46,407 nt of DNA from Streptomyces canus (GCF_001514145.1 NZ_KQ948676.1:125963-172369); one strand, 5' to 3'; positions 34,524 through 44,371 are shown, counted from the first letter of the stretch. Notes: a model not told the origin generated them from the letters alone. A program made the numbers and translations.

Positions 34524-34943
34524 CACTGTACGGGGCGAAACGATCTCACCAGACCTTTCCATGGGGGACGTTCTGTCCGGAAGCCGCAGGGCGCGCACGG
34601 TGCGGAACCCAGGCCGCCGCGGTGCCGCGCCCTTGCCTGCCGGACCGTGTCGCGGAGGCACCCACGCAACCGTCTCGGGTCCACGCCCTCGGCGGCCGGT
34701 CCGGACAGCGCCCTGACCGCGGTCCGCGGCCGTCTCCCCGTCCCGTGCACGGTGAGGCCGACGGTGCGCGGCTCGGTGAGTCCGGCCTGCGGAAACCGCC
34801 TATTCCCGTGGCCGAAGGGGGCATTGGCACTCCCCGGCCACAGGATTCCCTTGAACCGCTTTCCGCGCAACGCTCACTCTGATCACTGGCTTCCGCTCAC
34901 CAGGCCGGAAGCGTCGTCAGTGTTCAAGGGGAGGACGCCACCC
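34524..34943. other. Upstream region of the S8 protease
   Basis: About 420 bases. The protease frame stays open through it, but the encoded residues are Arg/Pro-rich and without signal-peptide character, so I read it as leader. It contains an imperfect hairpin (GTGGCCG...CGGCCAC, about 34808-34842) and AAGGGGAGG just before the ATG at 34944. Confidence 0.45.
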
Positions 34944-37900
34944 ATGCGAAGACACCACGCCTTCTGGGCCGTGGCAGGAGCGGCCGGACTGCTCACGGGC
35001 GCGATCACGCCCGCCGCGGCCGGTTCCGGATCGCAGGTCACCGCACCGGAATCCACGCCCGTGCGGAGCGGCGCCGGGACCGGTGCGACGAGTACGCAGA
35101 CCGTCACCCTCATCACCGGTGACACCGTGTCCCTCAGCGCCGGACCGGACGGCAAGTACGCCGTCGACGTCCGGCGCGGCAAGGGCCGCGAGGCCGCCAC
35201 CTTCCTGTCCAGCGAGAAGGACGGCGAGGTCAGTGTCCTACCGTCGGACGCGGTCCCGCTCGTGAACGCGGGCCGTCTCGACCCGGCCCTCTTCAACGTC
35301 ACCCAGCTGGTGAAGCAGGGGTACGCCGACGCGAAGACCGGCGACACCCCGGTGATCGCGACGTACACGAAGGGCAACGCGACCCCCGACGGCGCTCGCC
35401 GGATACTCAAGCTGCCCACAATCGACGGCGCCGCGCTCAGCGCCCGGAAGTCGACCGCCTTCTGGGCGGACATCGCCCCCGCGCTCGGCACCGGACCCAC
35501 CACGAAGGCCGCGAAGCAACTCGGCGAGGGCATCGACAAGATCTGGCTCGACGGCAGGGTCGAGGCATCCCTGGACGTGAGCGTGCCGCAGATCGGCGCG
35601 CCCGAGGTGTGGAAGTCGGGCTACGACGGCAAGGGCGTCAAGGTCGCCGTCCTGGACACGGGCGTGGACGCCGGTCATCCGGATCTCGCGGGGAGGATCG
35701 CCGAGTCGACGAGCTTCGTGCCGGGCCAGGCAGTGCAGGACGGCCACGGTCACGGCACCCATGTGGCGTCCACGATCGTCGGCTCGGGCGCGGCCTCGGA
35801 CGGCAGGCGCAAGGGTGTGGCACCGGGCGCGGAGCTGCTGGTCGGCAAGGTGCTGGGCAACGACGGCCGCGGCCAGGACTCCTGGATCATCGCAGGCATG
35901 GAGTGGGCCGCGCACTCCGGCGCGAAGATCGTGTCGATGTCGCTGGGCGGTGACGCGTCCGGCCCCTCGGACGTGCTGAGTGAGACCGTCGACGAGCTGT
36001 CCGCGTCCACCGGCACCCTTTTCGTGATCGCGGCAGGCAACTCCGGCCCGTCCGAGCAGACCATCGGCACCCCGGGCATCGCCGACTCGGCGCTGACGGT
36101 CGGCGCGGTCGACAAGTCCGACAAGCTCGCCTCGTTCTCCAGCCGAGGCCCGCGCCTCGGCGACTCCGCGGTCAAGCCCGAGATCACCGCACCGGGCGCG
36201 GCCATCACCGCAGCCCGCGCGGCGGGCACCACCATGGGCACGCCGGTCGACGACTACTACACGACGTCGAGCGGCACCTCGATGGCCACCCCGCACGTCG
36301 CGGGCGCCGCCGCGCTGGTCGCCCAGGCCCATCCGGACTGGACGGGACAGCAGCTCAAGCAGGCGCTGGCGACCACCGCGAAGACGAACACCGTCAACTC
36401 CGTGTTCGAGCAGGGCGACGGCCGGGTCGACGCCGTACGGGCCGTCAACCAGGGCGTCTTCGCGACACCGGCGCTGAGCTTCGGCACGTTCGAGGAGAGC
36501 GACACCGAGACCGACAGCAAGGACATCACCTACACCAACACCACCGACAAAGCGGTGGAGTTGAAGGTCTCCTCGTCGCTCCCGGACGTCGCCCTGAACG
36601 CGGACACCGTGACCGTCCCGGCGAAGGGCACCGCCACCGTCGGCGTCACGGTCGACCCGGCCCAGGAGGCGACGGGCCGGTACACGGGCCACGTCACCGC
36701 AAGCGCCGACGGCGTCCAGGTCACCACCGCCATCGGCTTCGAGAAGCTGGCGAAGACCTACGACCTGAAGGTGTCGCTGGTGGGCCGGGACGGCAAGCCG
36801 TCCACCGGGGCGTCGATCTTCATGCTCCAGGAACTGAACGGCGCGTACCCGGACACGTACGGGTTCCTGGGCAGCGGCTACACCTTCAAGGTGCCGGCCG
36901 GTACGTACAGCATGGCGTCCTGGATCTCGCAGCGGGACGCGGCCGGACTGGAGGTCGCCACCTCGGTCGTCGGCGATCCGGAGATCAAGGTCGACGGCGA
37001 CACCGCGGTCGTCCTCGACGCCCGTACGGCGGTGGAGATCAAGCCGAAGACCAAGGAGGACTCCGAGTTCCAGGGCTTCAGCACCAACTGGCACCGGGAG
37101 GGCCCGGGCGGTGCCTGGGGGCTGACCTACAGCCAGGGCTGGTGGACCGACCACCTCTACGTGGCGCCCACCAAGAAGGTCACCCAGGGCATGTTCGAGT
37201 TCGCCCCGAAGTTCCGGCTGTACGCGAAGGAGCTGACGGCGAGCGTCACCAGCCCCGAGAAGTACGCCCTGCCCCTCGACTACGCGCAGACGTCCACCGG
37301 CTTCCCGGTGAAGATCAACGGTGACCGCACGGTCCGGGCGGTGGACGCGGGCAGCGGCACCGCGGCCGACTTCGACGGACTCGACGTCAAGGGCAAGGTG
37401 GCGGTCGTCCGGGTGGGCGCCGGCGCGACGGCGGACGAGGCACTGGCCAACGCCACCGCGGCCGGGGCCGGTTACGTCCTCGCCTACCACGAGACGCCCG
37501 GGTACTGGATCTCCTGGGTGAAGAGCGCGACCATCCCGCTGATGACGGCCACCGGCGAGGACGGCGCAAAGCTCGGTGCCCTGCTCAAGAGCGGGAAGAA
37601 GGTCAACCTGAGGCTGAAGGGCACCGCGGTCAGCCCGTACGTGTACAGCGTGATGTTCCCGCAGACGGGCGCCGTCTCGGCCAACCAGACGTACAACCTG
37701 AACGGCTCCAACACGGTGAAGCAGACGGTTCGCTACCACGCGGGCCGGGCCGGCCAGGTCGGCAAGGACGCCGTGTACCGGTACCGTCCCTGGCAGAAAG
37801 CCGACATCGCGACCACCAACAACGTGCGGCTCGGCACGAAGCGCACCGAGTACTACAACGTCTCCGACACTCGGATCTGGCACACGGTCTATCCCGACTC

Positions 37901-38621
37901 GAACGCGACCAAGTCCCAGTGGGATTCCCTGCAGACCTTCGACAAGGCGGGCAGGCTGCCCACCGAGGACTGGCTGCGCCCGGTCGTCCGCCCGGCGGCC
38001 AGTGAGAACTACGGCCTCTCCCAGCGCACCGGCGACAAACTCACCTTCTCGATCCCGGAGTTGAGTGACTCCACGCCGGGTCACTACGGCTCGGTGGACA
38101 ACGTCCAGGACACCGCGAAGGGCACGCTGTACGCGGACGGACAGCTGGTCGGCGACACCGCGCTCGGCGGCCTCGGCACCTTCGACGTCCCGGCGGCGAA
38201 GGCCTCGTACCGCCTCGTGCTCGACGCCCGGCGCACGGCCGACTGGGCCGCGTACTCCACCGGCACCCACACCGAGTGGTCCTTCGCCTCGGCGCACACG
38301 GACCAGCGGACGGCGCTGCCGCTGCTCTCGGTCGACTACGACGTGGACGGGCTCGACCTCCTGGGCCGTGCCGAAGTGCGACACACGTCGAAGCTCGGGC
38401 TCTCCGTCCGGAACCAGTCGGGCAGCGTCACCGCCAGTTCCCTGCAGGCCTGGGTCTCCTACGACGACGGCACGTCCTGGAAGGAGGTGAAGGTGAAGCG
38501 CGGCGAGGCGGAACTCAAGCACCCGAAGGGCGCCGGGTTCGTGTCGCTGCGCGTGCGGGCCGCCGACCGGAACGGCAACGCGGTCGACCAGACCGTGCTG
38601 CGGGCGTTCGGCCTGAGGTAG
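34944..38621 (+). CDS. Large secreted S8 (subtilisin) peptidase
   Basis: 1225 residues. ATG 34944 was chosen for its ribosome site and the following signal peptide (about 1-29, FWAVAGAAGLLTGAITPAAA). Order: propeptide to about 210; S8 catalytic domain about 215-510 with D238 (AVLDTGVDAG), H273 (GHGTHVAS), oxyanion N366 (AAGNSGP) and S446 (SGTSMATPHVAG), all intact; a beta-sandwich region; a PA-like insert in the second half (VKGKVAVVRVGA ... AGYVLAYHETPG); and C-terminal beta-rich domains. Such giant subtilases are typical streptomycete exoenzymes. The gene is monocistronic. The LuxR-type regulator gene follows after about 100 nt on the same strand. Confidence 0.95.
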   Translation: MRRHHAFWAVAGAAGLLTGAITPAAAGSGSQVTAPESTPVRSGAGTGATSTQTVTLITGDTVSLSAGPDGKYAVDVRRGKGREAATFLSSEKDGEVSVLPSDAVPLVNAGRLDPALFNVTQLVKQGYADAKTGDTPVIATYTKGNATPDGARRILKLPTIDGAALSARKSTAFWADIAPALGTGPTTKAAKQLGEGIDKIWLDGRVEASLDVSVPQIGAPEVWKSGYDGKGVKVAVLDTGVDAGHPDLAGRIAESTSFVPGQAVQDGHGHGTHVASTIVGSGAASDGRRKGVAPGAELLVGKVLGNDGRGQDSWIIAGMEWAAHSGAKIVSMSLGGDASGPSDVLSETVDELSASTGTLFVIAAGNSGPSEQTIGTPGIADSALTVGAVDKSDKLASFSSRGPRLGDSAVKPEITAPGAAITAARAAGTTMGTPVDDYYTTSSGTSMATPHVAGAAALVAQAHPDWTGQQLKQALATTAKTNTVNSVFEQGDGRVDAVRAVNQGVFATPALSFGTFEESDTETDSKDITYTNTTDKAVELKVSSSLPDVALNADTVTVPAKGTATVGVTVDPAQEATGRYTGHVTASADGVQVTTAIGFEKLAKTYDLKVSLVGRDGKPSTGASIFMLQELNGAYPDTYGFLGSGYTFKVPAGTYSMASWISQRDAAGLEVATSVVGDPEIKVDGDTAVVLDARTAVEIKPKTKEDSEFQGFSTNWHREGPGGAWGLTYSQGWWTDHLYVAPTKKVTQGMFEFAPKFRLYAKELTASVTSPEKYALPLDYAQTSTGFPVKINGDRTVRAVDAGSGTAADFDGLDVKGKVAVVRVGAGATADEALANATAAGAGYVLAYHETPGYWISWVKSATIPLMTATGEDGAKLGALLKSGKKVNLRLKGTAVSPYVYSVMFPQTGAVSANQTYNLNGSNTVKQTVRYHAGRAGQVGKDAVYRYRPWQKADIATTNNVRLGTKRTEYYNVSDTRIWHTVYPDSNATKSQWDSLQTFDKAGRLPTEDWLRPVVRPAASENYGLSQRTGDKLTFSIPELSDSTPGHYGSVDNVQDTAKGTLYADGQLVGDTALGGLGTFDVPAAKASYRLVLDARRTADWAAYSTGTHTEWSFASAHTDQRTALPLLSVDYDVDGLDLLGRAEVRHTSKLGLSVRNQSGSVTASSLQAWVSYDDGTSWKEVKVKRGEAELKHPKGAGFVSLRVRAADRNGNAVDQTVLRAFGLR

Positions 38622-38720
38622 ACGGACCGACGTGGATGGCCTGAAGGAGACGGCCTGAAGTGAACGGCGTCCCAGGCCGGGACAAACGGCCTTAACAAAG
38701 ATCGCCTACCGTGCCGAGCC

Positions 38721-39722
38721 ATGGTGAACACGGCGTACGACACGGCAGACCAGACCCCTGCCGCGAGCCCCTGGGCCGCGGTGGGGGTCTCCGCGTTCGA
38801 CGAGCTGCTGTACCAGGCCATCCTCAACCAACCCGACGCCGGCGCGGCCGGCTGGGCGTTGCTGACCGGTGCCTCCCCGGGCCGGGTCCGTGAGGCCTGC
38901 AACCGGCTGCTCACGCTCGGGCTGCTGCAACCACCGGACTCCATGGGCGGGTTACGAGCCGTCGACCCCCGGGTGGCGATCCGCGCGCTGATCCGGCGGC
39001 GCGAGACCGAGTCCGAGCTGCTGGCCGCCACCGCCGAGGAGATGGCGACCGCGTACGAGGCGGGGCTGCTGCGCGAGGAACCGTCCCGGCTGGTCGAGGT
39101 GGCCTCCGGCGAGGGCGCCATCGCGGCACGTCTGGAGGAGATGTACGCGCGCGCGGAGCACGAGGTGTGCCTTTTCGACACACCGCCGTATCTCGCCCCG
39201 GCCGGTCCGCAGGTGGACCTCCAGGCCGATCTGCTCCGCCGCGGGATCGTCTCCCGCGGGATCTACGCGGCGTCCGCCCTGGAGGATCCCAACGCCCTGT
39301 CCCGCGCCTTGAGGATGGTCGAACTCGGTGAGCAGGCCCGGGTGTTGCCGTCTGTCCCGCTCAAGCTGCTGGTGGTTGACGGGTGCCGGGCGCTGCTGCC
39401 GCTGACCGCTTCCGTGGCCGGCGGCTACTGTGCCGTCGTGGTGTGGCACTCCGCGGTGACCGAGGCCCTGCAGAAGCTGTTCGAGATGGCCTGGCAGCAG
39501 GCGATTCCGCTGGGCCAGGCGGCCGACGACGGTGAACTCTCGGAGAGCGACAGAACGTTGACCCGGCTGCTGGCGGCCGGAATGAAGGACGAAGCGGTGG
39601 CTCGCCATCTGGGAGTGAGTCTGCGGACCCTGCGGCGGCGGGTGAGCGAGTTGCAGGAGCGGCTGGGGGCGACGAGCAGGTTCCAGCTGGGGATGCGGGC
39701 TTCTCAACGCGGCTGGGTATAG
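38721..39722 (+). CDS. LuxR-type HTH regulator with TrmB-like N-terminal winged helix
   Basis: 333 residues. The N-terminus (about 20-85) is a winged-helix-like region (FDELLYQAILNQPDAGAAGW, ACNRLLTLGLLQPP). The middle part (about 110-260) resembles the PLD-like sensor region of this streptomycete family (EMYARAEHEVCLFDTPPYL, LPSVPLKLLVVDGCRALLPL). The C-terminal LuxR HTH spans about 265-325 (LTRLLAAGMKDEAVARHLGV, SLRTLRRRVSELQERLGA). No receiver domain, so not a classical two-component output. Target unknown; the protease upstream is a candidate. Confidence 0.88.
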   Translation: MVNTAYDTADQTPAASPWAAVGVSAFDELLYQAILNQPDAGAAGWALLTGASPGRVREACNRLLTLGLLQPPDSMGGLRAVDPRVAIRALIRRRETESELLAATAEEMATAYEAGLLREEPSRLVEVASGEGAIAARLEEMYARAEHEVCLFDTPPYLAPAGPQVDLQADLLRRGIVSRGIYAASALEDPNALSRALRMVELGEQARVLPSVPLKLLVVDGCRALLPLTASVAGGYCAVVVWHSAVTEALQKLFEMAWQQAIPLGQAADDGELSESDRTLTRLLAAGMKDEAVARHLGVSLRTLRRRVSELQERLGATSRFQLGMRASQRGWV

Positions 39723-39726
39723 CCGC

Positions 39727-39753
39727 TGCGGCCCCGTGAGGCGAAGGGCCGCA
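39727..39753 (+). terminator. Hairpin terminator
   Basis: TGCGGCCC (39727-39734) pairs exactly with GGGCCGCA (39746-39753) across an 11-base loop, starting 5 bases after the LuxR-type gene. Confidence 0.55.
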
Positions 39754-40005
39754 CTCCGGCCGGGAGCGCGGCCCGGACGCGGCCGGACTGCCGCTGCAGC
39801 CGATCGCGGCGGGCCGTCCCCACTCCGCCCCACCCAACTCGGGACCGTCCGGAGCCTCCATCAGACCCGAAGCGCTTCACGGCCGGTGCACTCCCGACAG
39901 GTGGACGTTCCGAACTGCAGGAGCCGCGCTCCTACTTCACGGACCCGGCCAACGAACTACGCCGTGTAAAGGACCGGTTCACCAGTCCCAGGTCACATCG
40001 ACGGA

Positions 40006-40259
40006 TCAGAGGCCGAGGTGTCCGATGCCCTCCCGGATGGTGATCTCCGTGCCGAACGGCTTGGAAAGCCGCTGCAGACGTAGCAGGATCCGCTGCGCGG
40101 TGGGCCGGGCGGCGAGCCGGGGAATGCCACGGTCAGCATCGCGCGGGCCTTGGTGCCGCTGCTGGTGACGGTGAGGATCTCCTTCCCAAAACGACGGCTT
40201 CTGGCGGTGCCACCATGCGCCTGTGCACCGGCACCGGTTGCCATGTCTTCGTGCGACAA
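40006..40259 (-). pseudogene. Frameshifted C-terminal remnant, unknown (CapA-like at best)
   Basis: FGKEILTVTSSGTKARAMLT is in one frame and PRLAARPTAQRILLRLQRLS, KPFGTEITIREGIGHLGL in the next, joined if one C is added to the CCCC run near 40123. The end recalls the tail of CapA-type polyglutamate-related metallophosphatases, but the match is weak. Stop at 40006. The stretch 39754-40005 before it holds nothing I recognise. Confidence 0.35.
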
Positions 40260-40285
40260 CGGGGCGCCGCGAAGTGGCGCCCCGT
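40259..40285 (-). terminator. 10-bp hairpin terminator of the sugar dehydrogenase gene
   Basis: ACGGGGCGCC (40259-40268) and GGCGCCCCGT (40276-40285) form a perfect stem with a 7-base loop, 20 bases past the stop of the minus-strand gene. Confidence 0.7.
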
Positions 40286-40305
40286 CGCGGTGTCGTCGTC
40301 GCCGG

Positions 40306-42426
40306 TCAGTCGGCCGGCGTCAGGGCGACCTCGGCGCTGCCCGAGAGGGACGGCAGGCCGTCCGGGGGCGTGTCGGTGTAGGTGGCGTTGAAGACCGCCT
40401 TGAGGTTGTCCGAACCGGAGTGACCGCCGTCCACGAACGTCTTGAACGATCCGGAGCAGCCGTTGCTCGTCGACAGCGGGTGTCCGTGCGAGTCGTGGCC
40501 CAGGATGAACGAGACGCTGACCTTCGCGCAGTCCACCGGCTGGTCGTCGGTGACGGTGACCTGCCAGGTGACCGTGTCACCCCAGTGGAACGCAGTGCCG
40601 CCGTGCGGGGCCGGGTCGGTGGTGAGCGAGACGACCGGCGCCTTGTTGCCGACGACGACGGGAACGGACGCGGAGGCCGAACGCCCGGTGCTGTCGGTGA
40701 CCTTCAGCGTGGCGTCGTAGACGCCGTTCTTGGTGAACGTGTGCTTCGGGTTCGCCTCCCTGGAGTCCACGGTGCCGTCGGCGTCGAAGTCCCAGGCGTA
40801 GCGGAGGGCGTCGCCGTCGGCGTCCTTCGTGCCGGCGCTGGAGAACTGGACGGTGAGCGGGCTGGTGCCGTTGACCAGGTCCGCGGCGACCTTGGGCTCC
40901 GGGGTGCGGTTGCCCCGGGTGAAGTCGATGCGGGAGAGCTGGGCCTCGGGCAGCTCCGCGAAGTACCCGGTGCCGTACTCCAGGACGTACAAGGCGCCGT
41001 CTGGGCCGAACTCGGCGTCGATCGGGCCGTCCGTCGTGATCGTGGGGATCGCGTCCTCGATCTTGAGGACCTGGTTCTTCTTGCCGAGGGTGATGGCCTT
41101 CATCTGGTCGCGGGTCCACTCGTAGAAGAGCGGTTTGCCGTCGAAGTACTGGGGCCAGCGGTTCTGGGCCTTGTTGCGCTGGTCGTACTGGTACACCGGG
41201 CCGCCCATGGGGCCGATGCCGCCCGTGCCGAGTTCCGGGAACTCCGCCGAGGCCCCGTAGCCGTACACGATTTCCGCGTCGGTGACCGGCGGCAGCTCGC
41301 TGCGGCCGGTGTTGTGGCGCGAGTCGTTGACGGGCTTGGCGCAGTTGAAGGCGCCGCTCGACTTCTGGGTGGCGAAGTCGTAGTCCTGGTACGGCATGTC
41401 CTGGGTCACGCAGAAGGGCCAGCCGTAGTTGGCGGGGCGGTCGATGACCATCCAGCGCCCGTGGCCTGCGGGGCCGCGGTCGGGATTGGCGTTGTTGGCG
41501 TCGGGCGAGTAGTCGCCGACGTAGACCTCGCCGGTCTTGTCGTCCACTCCGAAGCGGAACGGGTTGCGCAGACCCATGGCGTAGATCTCGGGACGGGTCT
41601 TCGCGGTGCCCGGCGCGAAGAGGTTGCCACGCGGTATCTGGTATCCGCCGCCGGGCTTGACCTGGATGCGCAGGACCTTGCCGCGCAGGTCGTTGGTGTT
41701 GCCCGCGGTGCGCCGCGCGTCGTAGGCCGGGTTGCGGTCGGGGCGGTCGTCGAGCGGGGCGTAGCCGTCGGAGGAGAACGGGTTGGAGTCGTCGCCGGTC
41801 GACAGGAAGAGGTTGCCCTTGCGGTCGAAGTCGATCTTGCCGCCGACATGGCAGCAGATGCCGCGGTCGGCCGGTACGTCGATGACCTTCTGCTCGGTGG
41901 CGAAGTCGAGCTTGTCGCCCGCGAGTTTGAACCGCGACAGGCGGGTGACGCCCTTGTACTTGGCGAAGTCCTCGGCCGTGCCGAACTGCGGTGCGTCCCC
42001 TTCGTTGACTCCCGGCGTGGCCGGGTCGTCCATGGGGGTGGCGAGGCGGGGCGAGTAGTAGAGGTAGACCCAGTGGTTCTTGGCGAAGCCGGGATCGACG
42101 GCGATGCCCTGTACGCCTTCTTCGTCGTGCTGGTAGAGCCCTGCGGGGCTCTTCTTCATGTCGGCGGCAAGGAAGTTCACACCGCTCTTGGGGTCGTGGA
42201 TGCGGACCTCTCCCGTGCGCGCCGTGTGCAGCACCCGCCGGTCGGGGAGGACGGCGAGGGCCATGGGCTCGCCCGGGCGGTCGTTGAGGGTGACCTTCTG
42301 GAAGTTTGACGAAGCCGGCGGTGCGGGGTCCGGTTTGGCGGCCTGCGCTGGGGAGAGGGGCAGGAGCCCGACGGCTCCTGCCAACGCAGCCGCCCCCACG
42401 AGGGTGACGATCCGTCTGTTGCGCAT
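40306..42426 (-). CDS. Secreted PQQ-dependent-type sugar dehydrogenase with PKD domain
   Basis: 706 residues. Signal peptide about 1-29 (LVGAAALAGAVGLLPLSPAQ). The glucose/sorbosone dehydrogenase beta-propeller spans about 45-470 (PMALAVLPDRRVLHTARTGE, EGVQGIAVDPGF, CCHVGGKIDFDRKGNLFLST, MGLRNPFRFGVD, PDGALYVLEYG). A PKD domain is at about 510-600 (SPLTVQFSSAGTKDADGDAL, YAWDFDADGTVDS) and a C-terminal beta domain ends at 706. It oxidises sugars or sugar-like polymers outside the cell using PQQ if the family function holds. It lies 206 bases downstream of the TIM-barrel gene on the same strand, with an inverted repeat between them, so it has its own promoter. Confidence 0.92.
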   Translation of the reverse strand: MRNRRIVTLVGAAALAGAVGLLPLSPAQAAKPDPAPPASSNFQKVTLNDRPGEPMALAVLPDRRVLHTARTGEVRIHDPKSGVNFLAADMKKSPAGLYQHDEEGVQGIAVDPGFAKNHWVYLYYSPRLATPMDDPATPGVNEGDAPQFGTAEDFAKYKGVTRLSRFKLAGDKLDFATEQKVIDVPADRGICCHVGGKIDFDRKGNLFLSTGDDSNPFSSDGYAPLDDRPDRNPAYDARRTAGNTNDLRGKVLRIQVKPGGGYQIPRGNLFAPGTAKTRPEIYAMGLRNPFRFGVDDKTGEVYVGDYSPDANNANPDRGPAGHGRWMVIDRPANYGWPFCVTQDMPYQDYDFATQKSSGAFNCAKPVNDSRHNTGRSELPPVTDAEIVYGYGASAEFPELGTGGIGPMGGPVYQYDQRNKAQNRWPQYFDGKPLFYEWTRDQMKAITLGKKNQVLKIEDAIPTITTDGPIDAEFGPDGALYVLEYGTGYFAELPEAQLSRIDFTRGNRTPEPKVAADLVNGTSPLTVQFSSAGTKDADGDALRYAWDFDADGTVDSREANPKHTFTKNGVYDATLKVTDSTGRSASASVPVVVGNKAPVVSLTTDPAPHGGTAFHWGDTVTWQVTVTDDQPVDCAKVSVSFILGHDSHGHPLSTSNGCSGSFKTFVDGGHSGSDNLKAVFNATYTDTPPDGLPSLSGSAEVALTPAD

Positions 42427-42512
42427 TCAGAACTCCTTTGGTCTGGCCGGCGGGTGAAAAGCCAGGCGGAATGCGTGAGTTGGACGCTAGGACGCCCACT
42501 TTCAACTCGTCA

Positions 42513-42550
42513 AGGACAAAGTTTCAATAATCCCAAGGAAAGTTTGTCCT
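42513..42550. promoter_or_regulatory. Inverted repeat AGGACAAA-N22-TTTGTCCT
   Basis: AGGACAAA (42513-42520) and TTTGTCCT (42543-42550) are exact complements. Inside are AAAGTTTC and GAAAGTTT, close to the GAAA-N-TTTC elements described for sugar-responsive repressors in streptomycetes. Located about 90 bases upstream of the sugar dehydrogenase start. Confidence 0.5.
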
Positions 42551-42632
42551 GGTTGTTTCCCGTCCTTTCGGGCATGCCCGGGGACCCGCCCGACGCCAGG
42601 ACGCCGGGCGGGCAACCGCGGATGACGCTCCG

Positions 42633-43796
42633 TCAGTGGCGGGCGCGCAGGGCCGCGAGGTTCTCGTAGCCGATGCGGGCGAAGTCCAGGGACTGGCCGG
42701 GCACGCTCTCGCTGGGCGCGTTGTCCTGCTCGACCATCGGGTTGCGGTAGTTCTTCGCCCCTACCCGGGTGAAGAACCGCCGGTAGTCGATGTCACCCGT
42801 GCCGAACGGCACCATGTCGTAGCCCAGGCCGCTCTGGAGGTTGACGACACCGTCCTTGGCGTGGAAGAGCGGGAAGCGGGTGCTGTTGCGCTCCACGAGT
42901 GCGGCCGGGTCGAAGACGCGCTCGCGCTGCGAGCCGTCGTGGGCGGTGTACGTGTGGAACTTGTACTGCGCCACGTGCGCCCAGAAGACGTCCAGCTCCA
43001 GATAGACGCTCCTGCGGTCCGTCACCTTCAGGAAGTACTCCAGCTTCCTGATGCCGGAACTGCGGGTCGGCCGGCCCTGGGAGTCGAGCGGGCCACCGTC
43101 GAGCAGGAAGTCGTAGGCGCTGTCGTGGTTGTGGGTGTAGAGCTTGATGCCCTCGCGGCAGGCGAGGGCGCCCAGGGTGTTCCACTTCTGCGCGGCGACG
43201 TCCCAGTCGGCCCGGTAGGGGGTGTTGGTGGGGTCGGCGCCGGTCCCCATGTGCTCCATGCCGAGGAGGTTGGCGATCTCCAGCCAGCGCTTGAAGGTGT
43301 CCCGGTCGGACGACGTCAGCGGCCAGGAGGGCGGGATGTAACCGTGGCTGCCCTGCGCCCGCAGTCCGTACTCGTCGAGCCAGGAGCGCAGGAGCTTCGC
43401 GCCCTGAACCGTGCCCAGATCGGCGCCACCGGGCGCGTTGGCGTGCTGGCCGTAGCCGGCGAACTCCACCTGGCGATAGCCGAAGCGCGACAGCTGCTTG
43501 AACACCTCGCGGAAGCCGGAGGGCAGGTCTGAGGCCAGCGGGTCGCGGCCGATGGCGTCCCGGACGGTGTAGAGAATGATGCCGCGCTTGTGCGGTGGGA
43601 CCAGGGCGGAACGGCCACGGTCATGACCGGCGGATTCCGATCTGTTCTGCGCCAGTGCGGGCGCGGCGCCGAAGACCGGGGCTGCGATCGCCGCCCCGGT
43701 GACGGCCGTGCAGGTGCTGAGGAAGCGGCGGCGGCTGACGCCGAGTGTGCGGCGCAGGGCATCGCCGGTGACGGCTTCGTCGTTGAACGCGGTCAC
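42633..43796 (-). CDS. Tat-exported sugar-phosphate-isomerase/epimerase-like TIM-barrel protein
   Basis: 387 residues, GTG start at 43796 overlapping the stop of the upstream frame (GTGA). A twin-arginine signal is plain (SRRRFLSTCTAVTGAAIAAP). The xylose-isomerase-like TIM barrel covers about 70-380: GIILYTVRDAIG, YRQVEFAGYGQHA, LRAQGSHGYIPP, IKLYTHNHDSAY, VYLELDVFWAHVAQ, RFPLFHAKDG. The Glu, Asp and His of these strands bind a divalent metal in the family. Export suggests a sugar or glycan rather than a phosphate substrate; the sugar dehydrogenase downstream fits. Confidence 0.9.
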   Translation of the reverse strand: MTAFNDEAVTGDALRRTLGVSRRRFLSTCTAVTGAAIAAPVFGAAPALAQNRSESAGHDRGRSALVPPHKRGIILYTVRDAIGRDPLASDLPSGFREVFKQLSRFGYRQVEFAGYGQHANAPGGADLGTVQGAKLLRSWLDEYGLRAQGSHGYIPPSWPLTSSDRDTFKRWLEIANLLGMEHMGTGADPTNTPYRADWDVAAQKWNTLGALACREGIKLYTHNHDSAYDFLLDGGPLDSQGRPTRSSGIRKLEYFLKVTDRRSVYLELDVFWAHVAQYKFHTYTAHDGSQRERVFDPAALVERNSTRFPLFHAKDGVVNLQSGLGYDMVPFGTGDIDYRRFFTRVGAKNYRNPMVEQDNAPSESVPGQSLDFARIGYENLAALRARH

Positions 43797-44371
43797 AGTG
43801 GTTCTCTCTTTCGTCGTCGCGGTGCTGCGGGTGCCTTACGGCTTTCGCCTCCGGCGAGGCCGGCGAGCCGCAGGCGAAGGGACTTCACTTCGGCGGCCGC
43901 TCCGCGGCCGGATACTGCGCGGGGGGTGGAGAGCAGGACGAGCGGACGGTTGTCGTCGCTCGTGGGGAGGCGGCCGTGGCTGCCGCGAACGGGTGACGGG
44001 CCGGGGAGTACGACCGCCATGCGACAAGGCAGGCGGTGCTTCTTGCGGGCCGGCGCGGGAGCCGCCTGCCTGGACCTACTGGATCCAGAAGCAGGGGTCG
44101 AGCGGGTCCATGAACGGTTCGATCGGGTCGTGGCGTCCGGGAGCTTGCCGCCGGCGACCGGGCCCTTGCGCTGCCGCCACAGCGGTACGTCGCCGCGCTC
44201 GCGGAAGCCGGCCGCGAGACCGGGGGCGAGCGGGTCGAGGTGCATGTGGTCGAACGTGAGTCCGGCGCCGCCGTAGCCCAGGTCCGCGAGCAGGCCGAGG
44301 GCGTCGTCGAGACGGAGGCCGGTGACGCCGTAGGTGCCGTGACCGAGGTGGAGCCGCCGCCGGCCGCTCAT
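43793..44371 (-). pseudogene. In-frame fusion of an isomerase N-terminus and a phosphatase-like C-terminus
   Basis: 192 codons from ATG 44371, which overlaps the UbiA-like stop (ATGA). The first 55 residues are the start of a sugar isomerase (LHLGHGTYGVTGLRLDDALG, LLADLGYGGAGLTFDHMHLD). The last 70 or so (VRGSHGRLPTSDDNRPLVLL, EVKSLRLRLAGL) look like the end of an alkaline-phosphatase/nucleotide-pyrophosphatase-type protein, as found beside UbiA and isomerase genes in Ebo-like clusters. Between them lies Arg/Ser-rich sequence without a fold. A large deletion has joined two genes without breaking the frame or its overlap with the next gene. Confidence 0.5.

Noticed and set aside
34647..34943. 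N-terminal extension of the S8 protease
   Set aside because: It is Arg/Pro-rich and would bury the signal peptide. The ATG at 34944 has a strong ribosome site and is followed directly by a signal peptide.
35238..38522. 1094-codon minus-strand frame opposite the S8 protease
   Set aside because: Antisense shadow typical of high-GC genes: Arg/Gly/Val-rich with no domains, while the plus strand has an intact catalytic triad.
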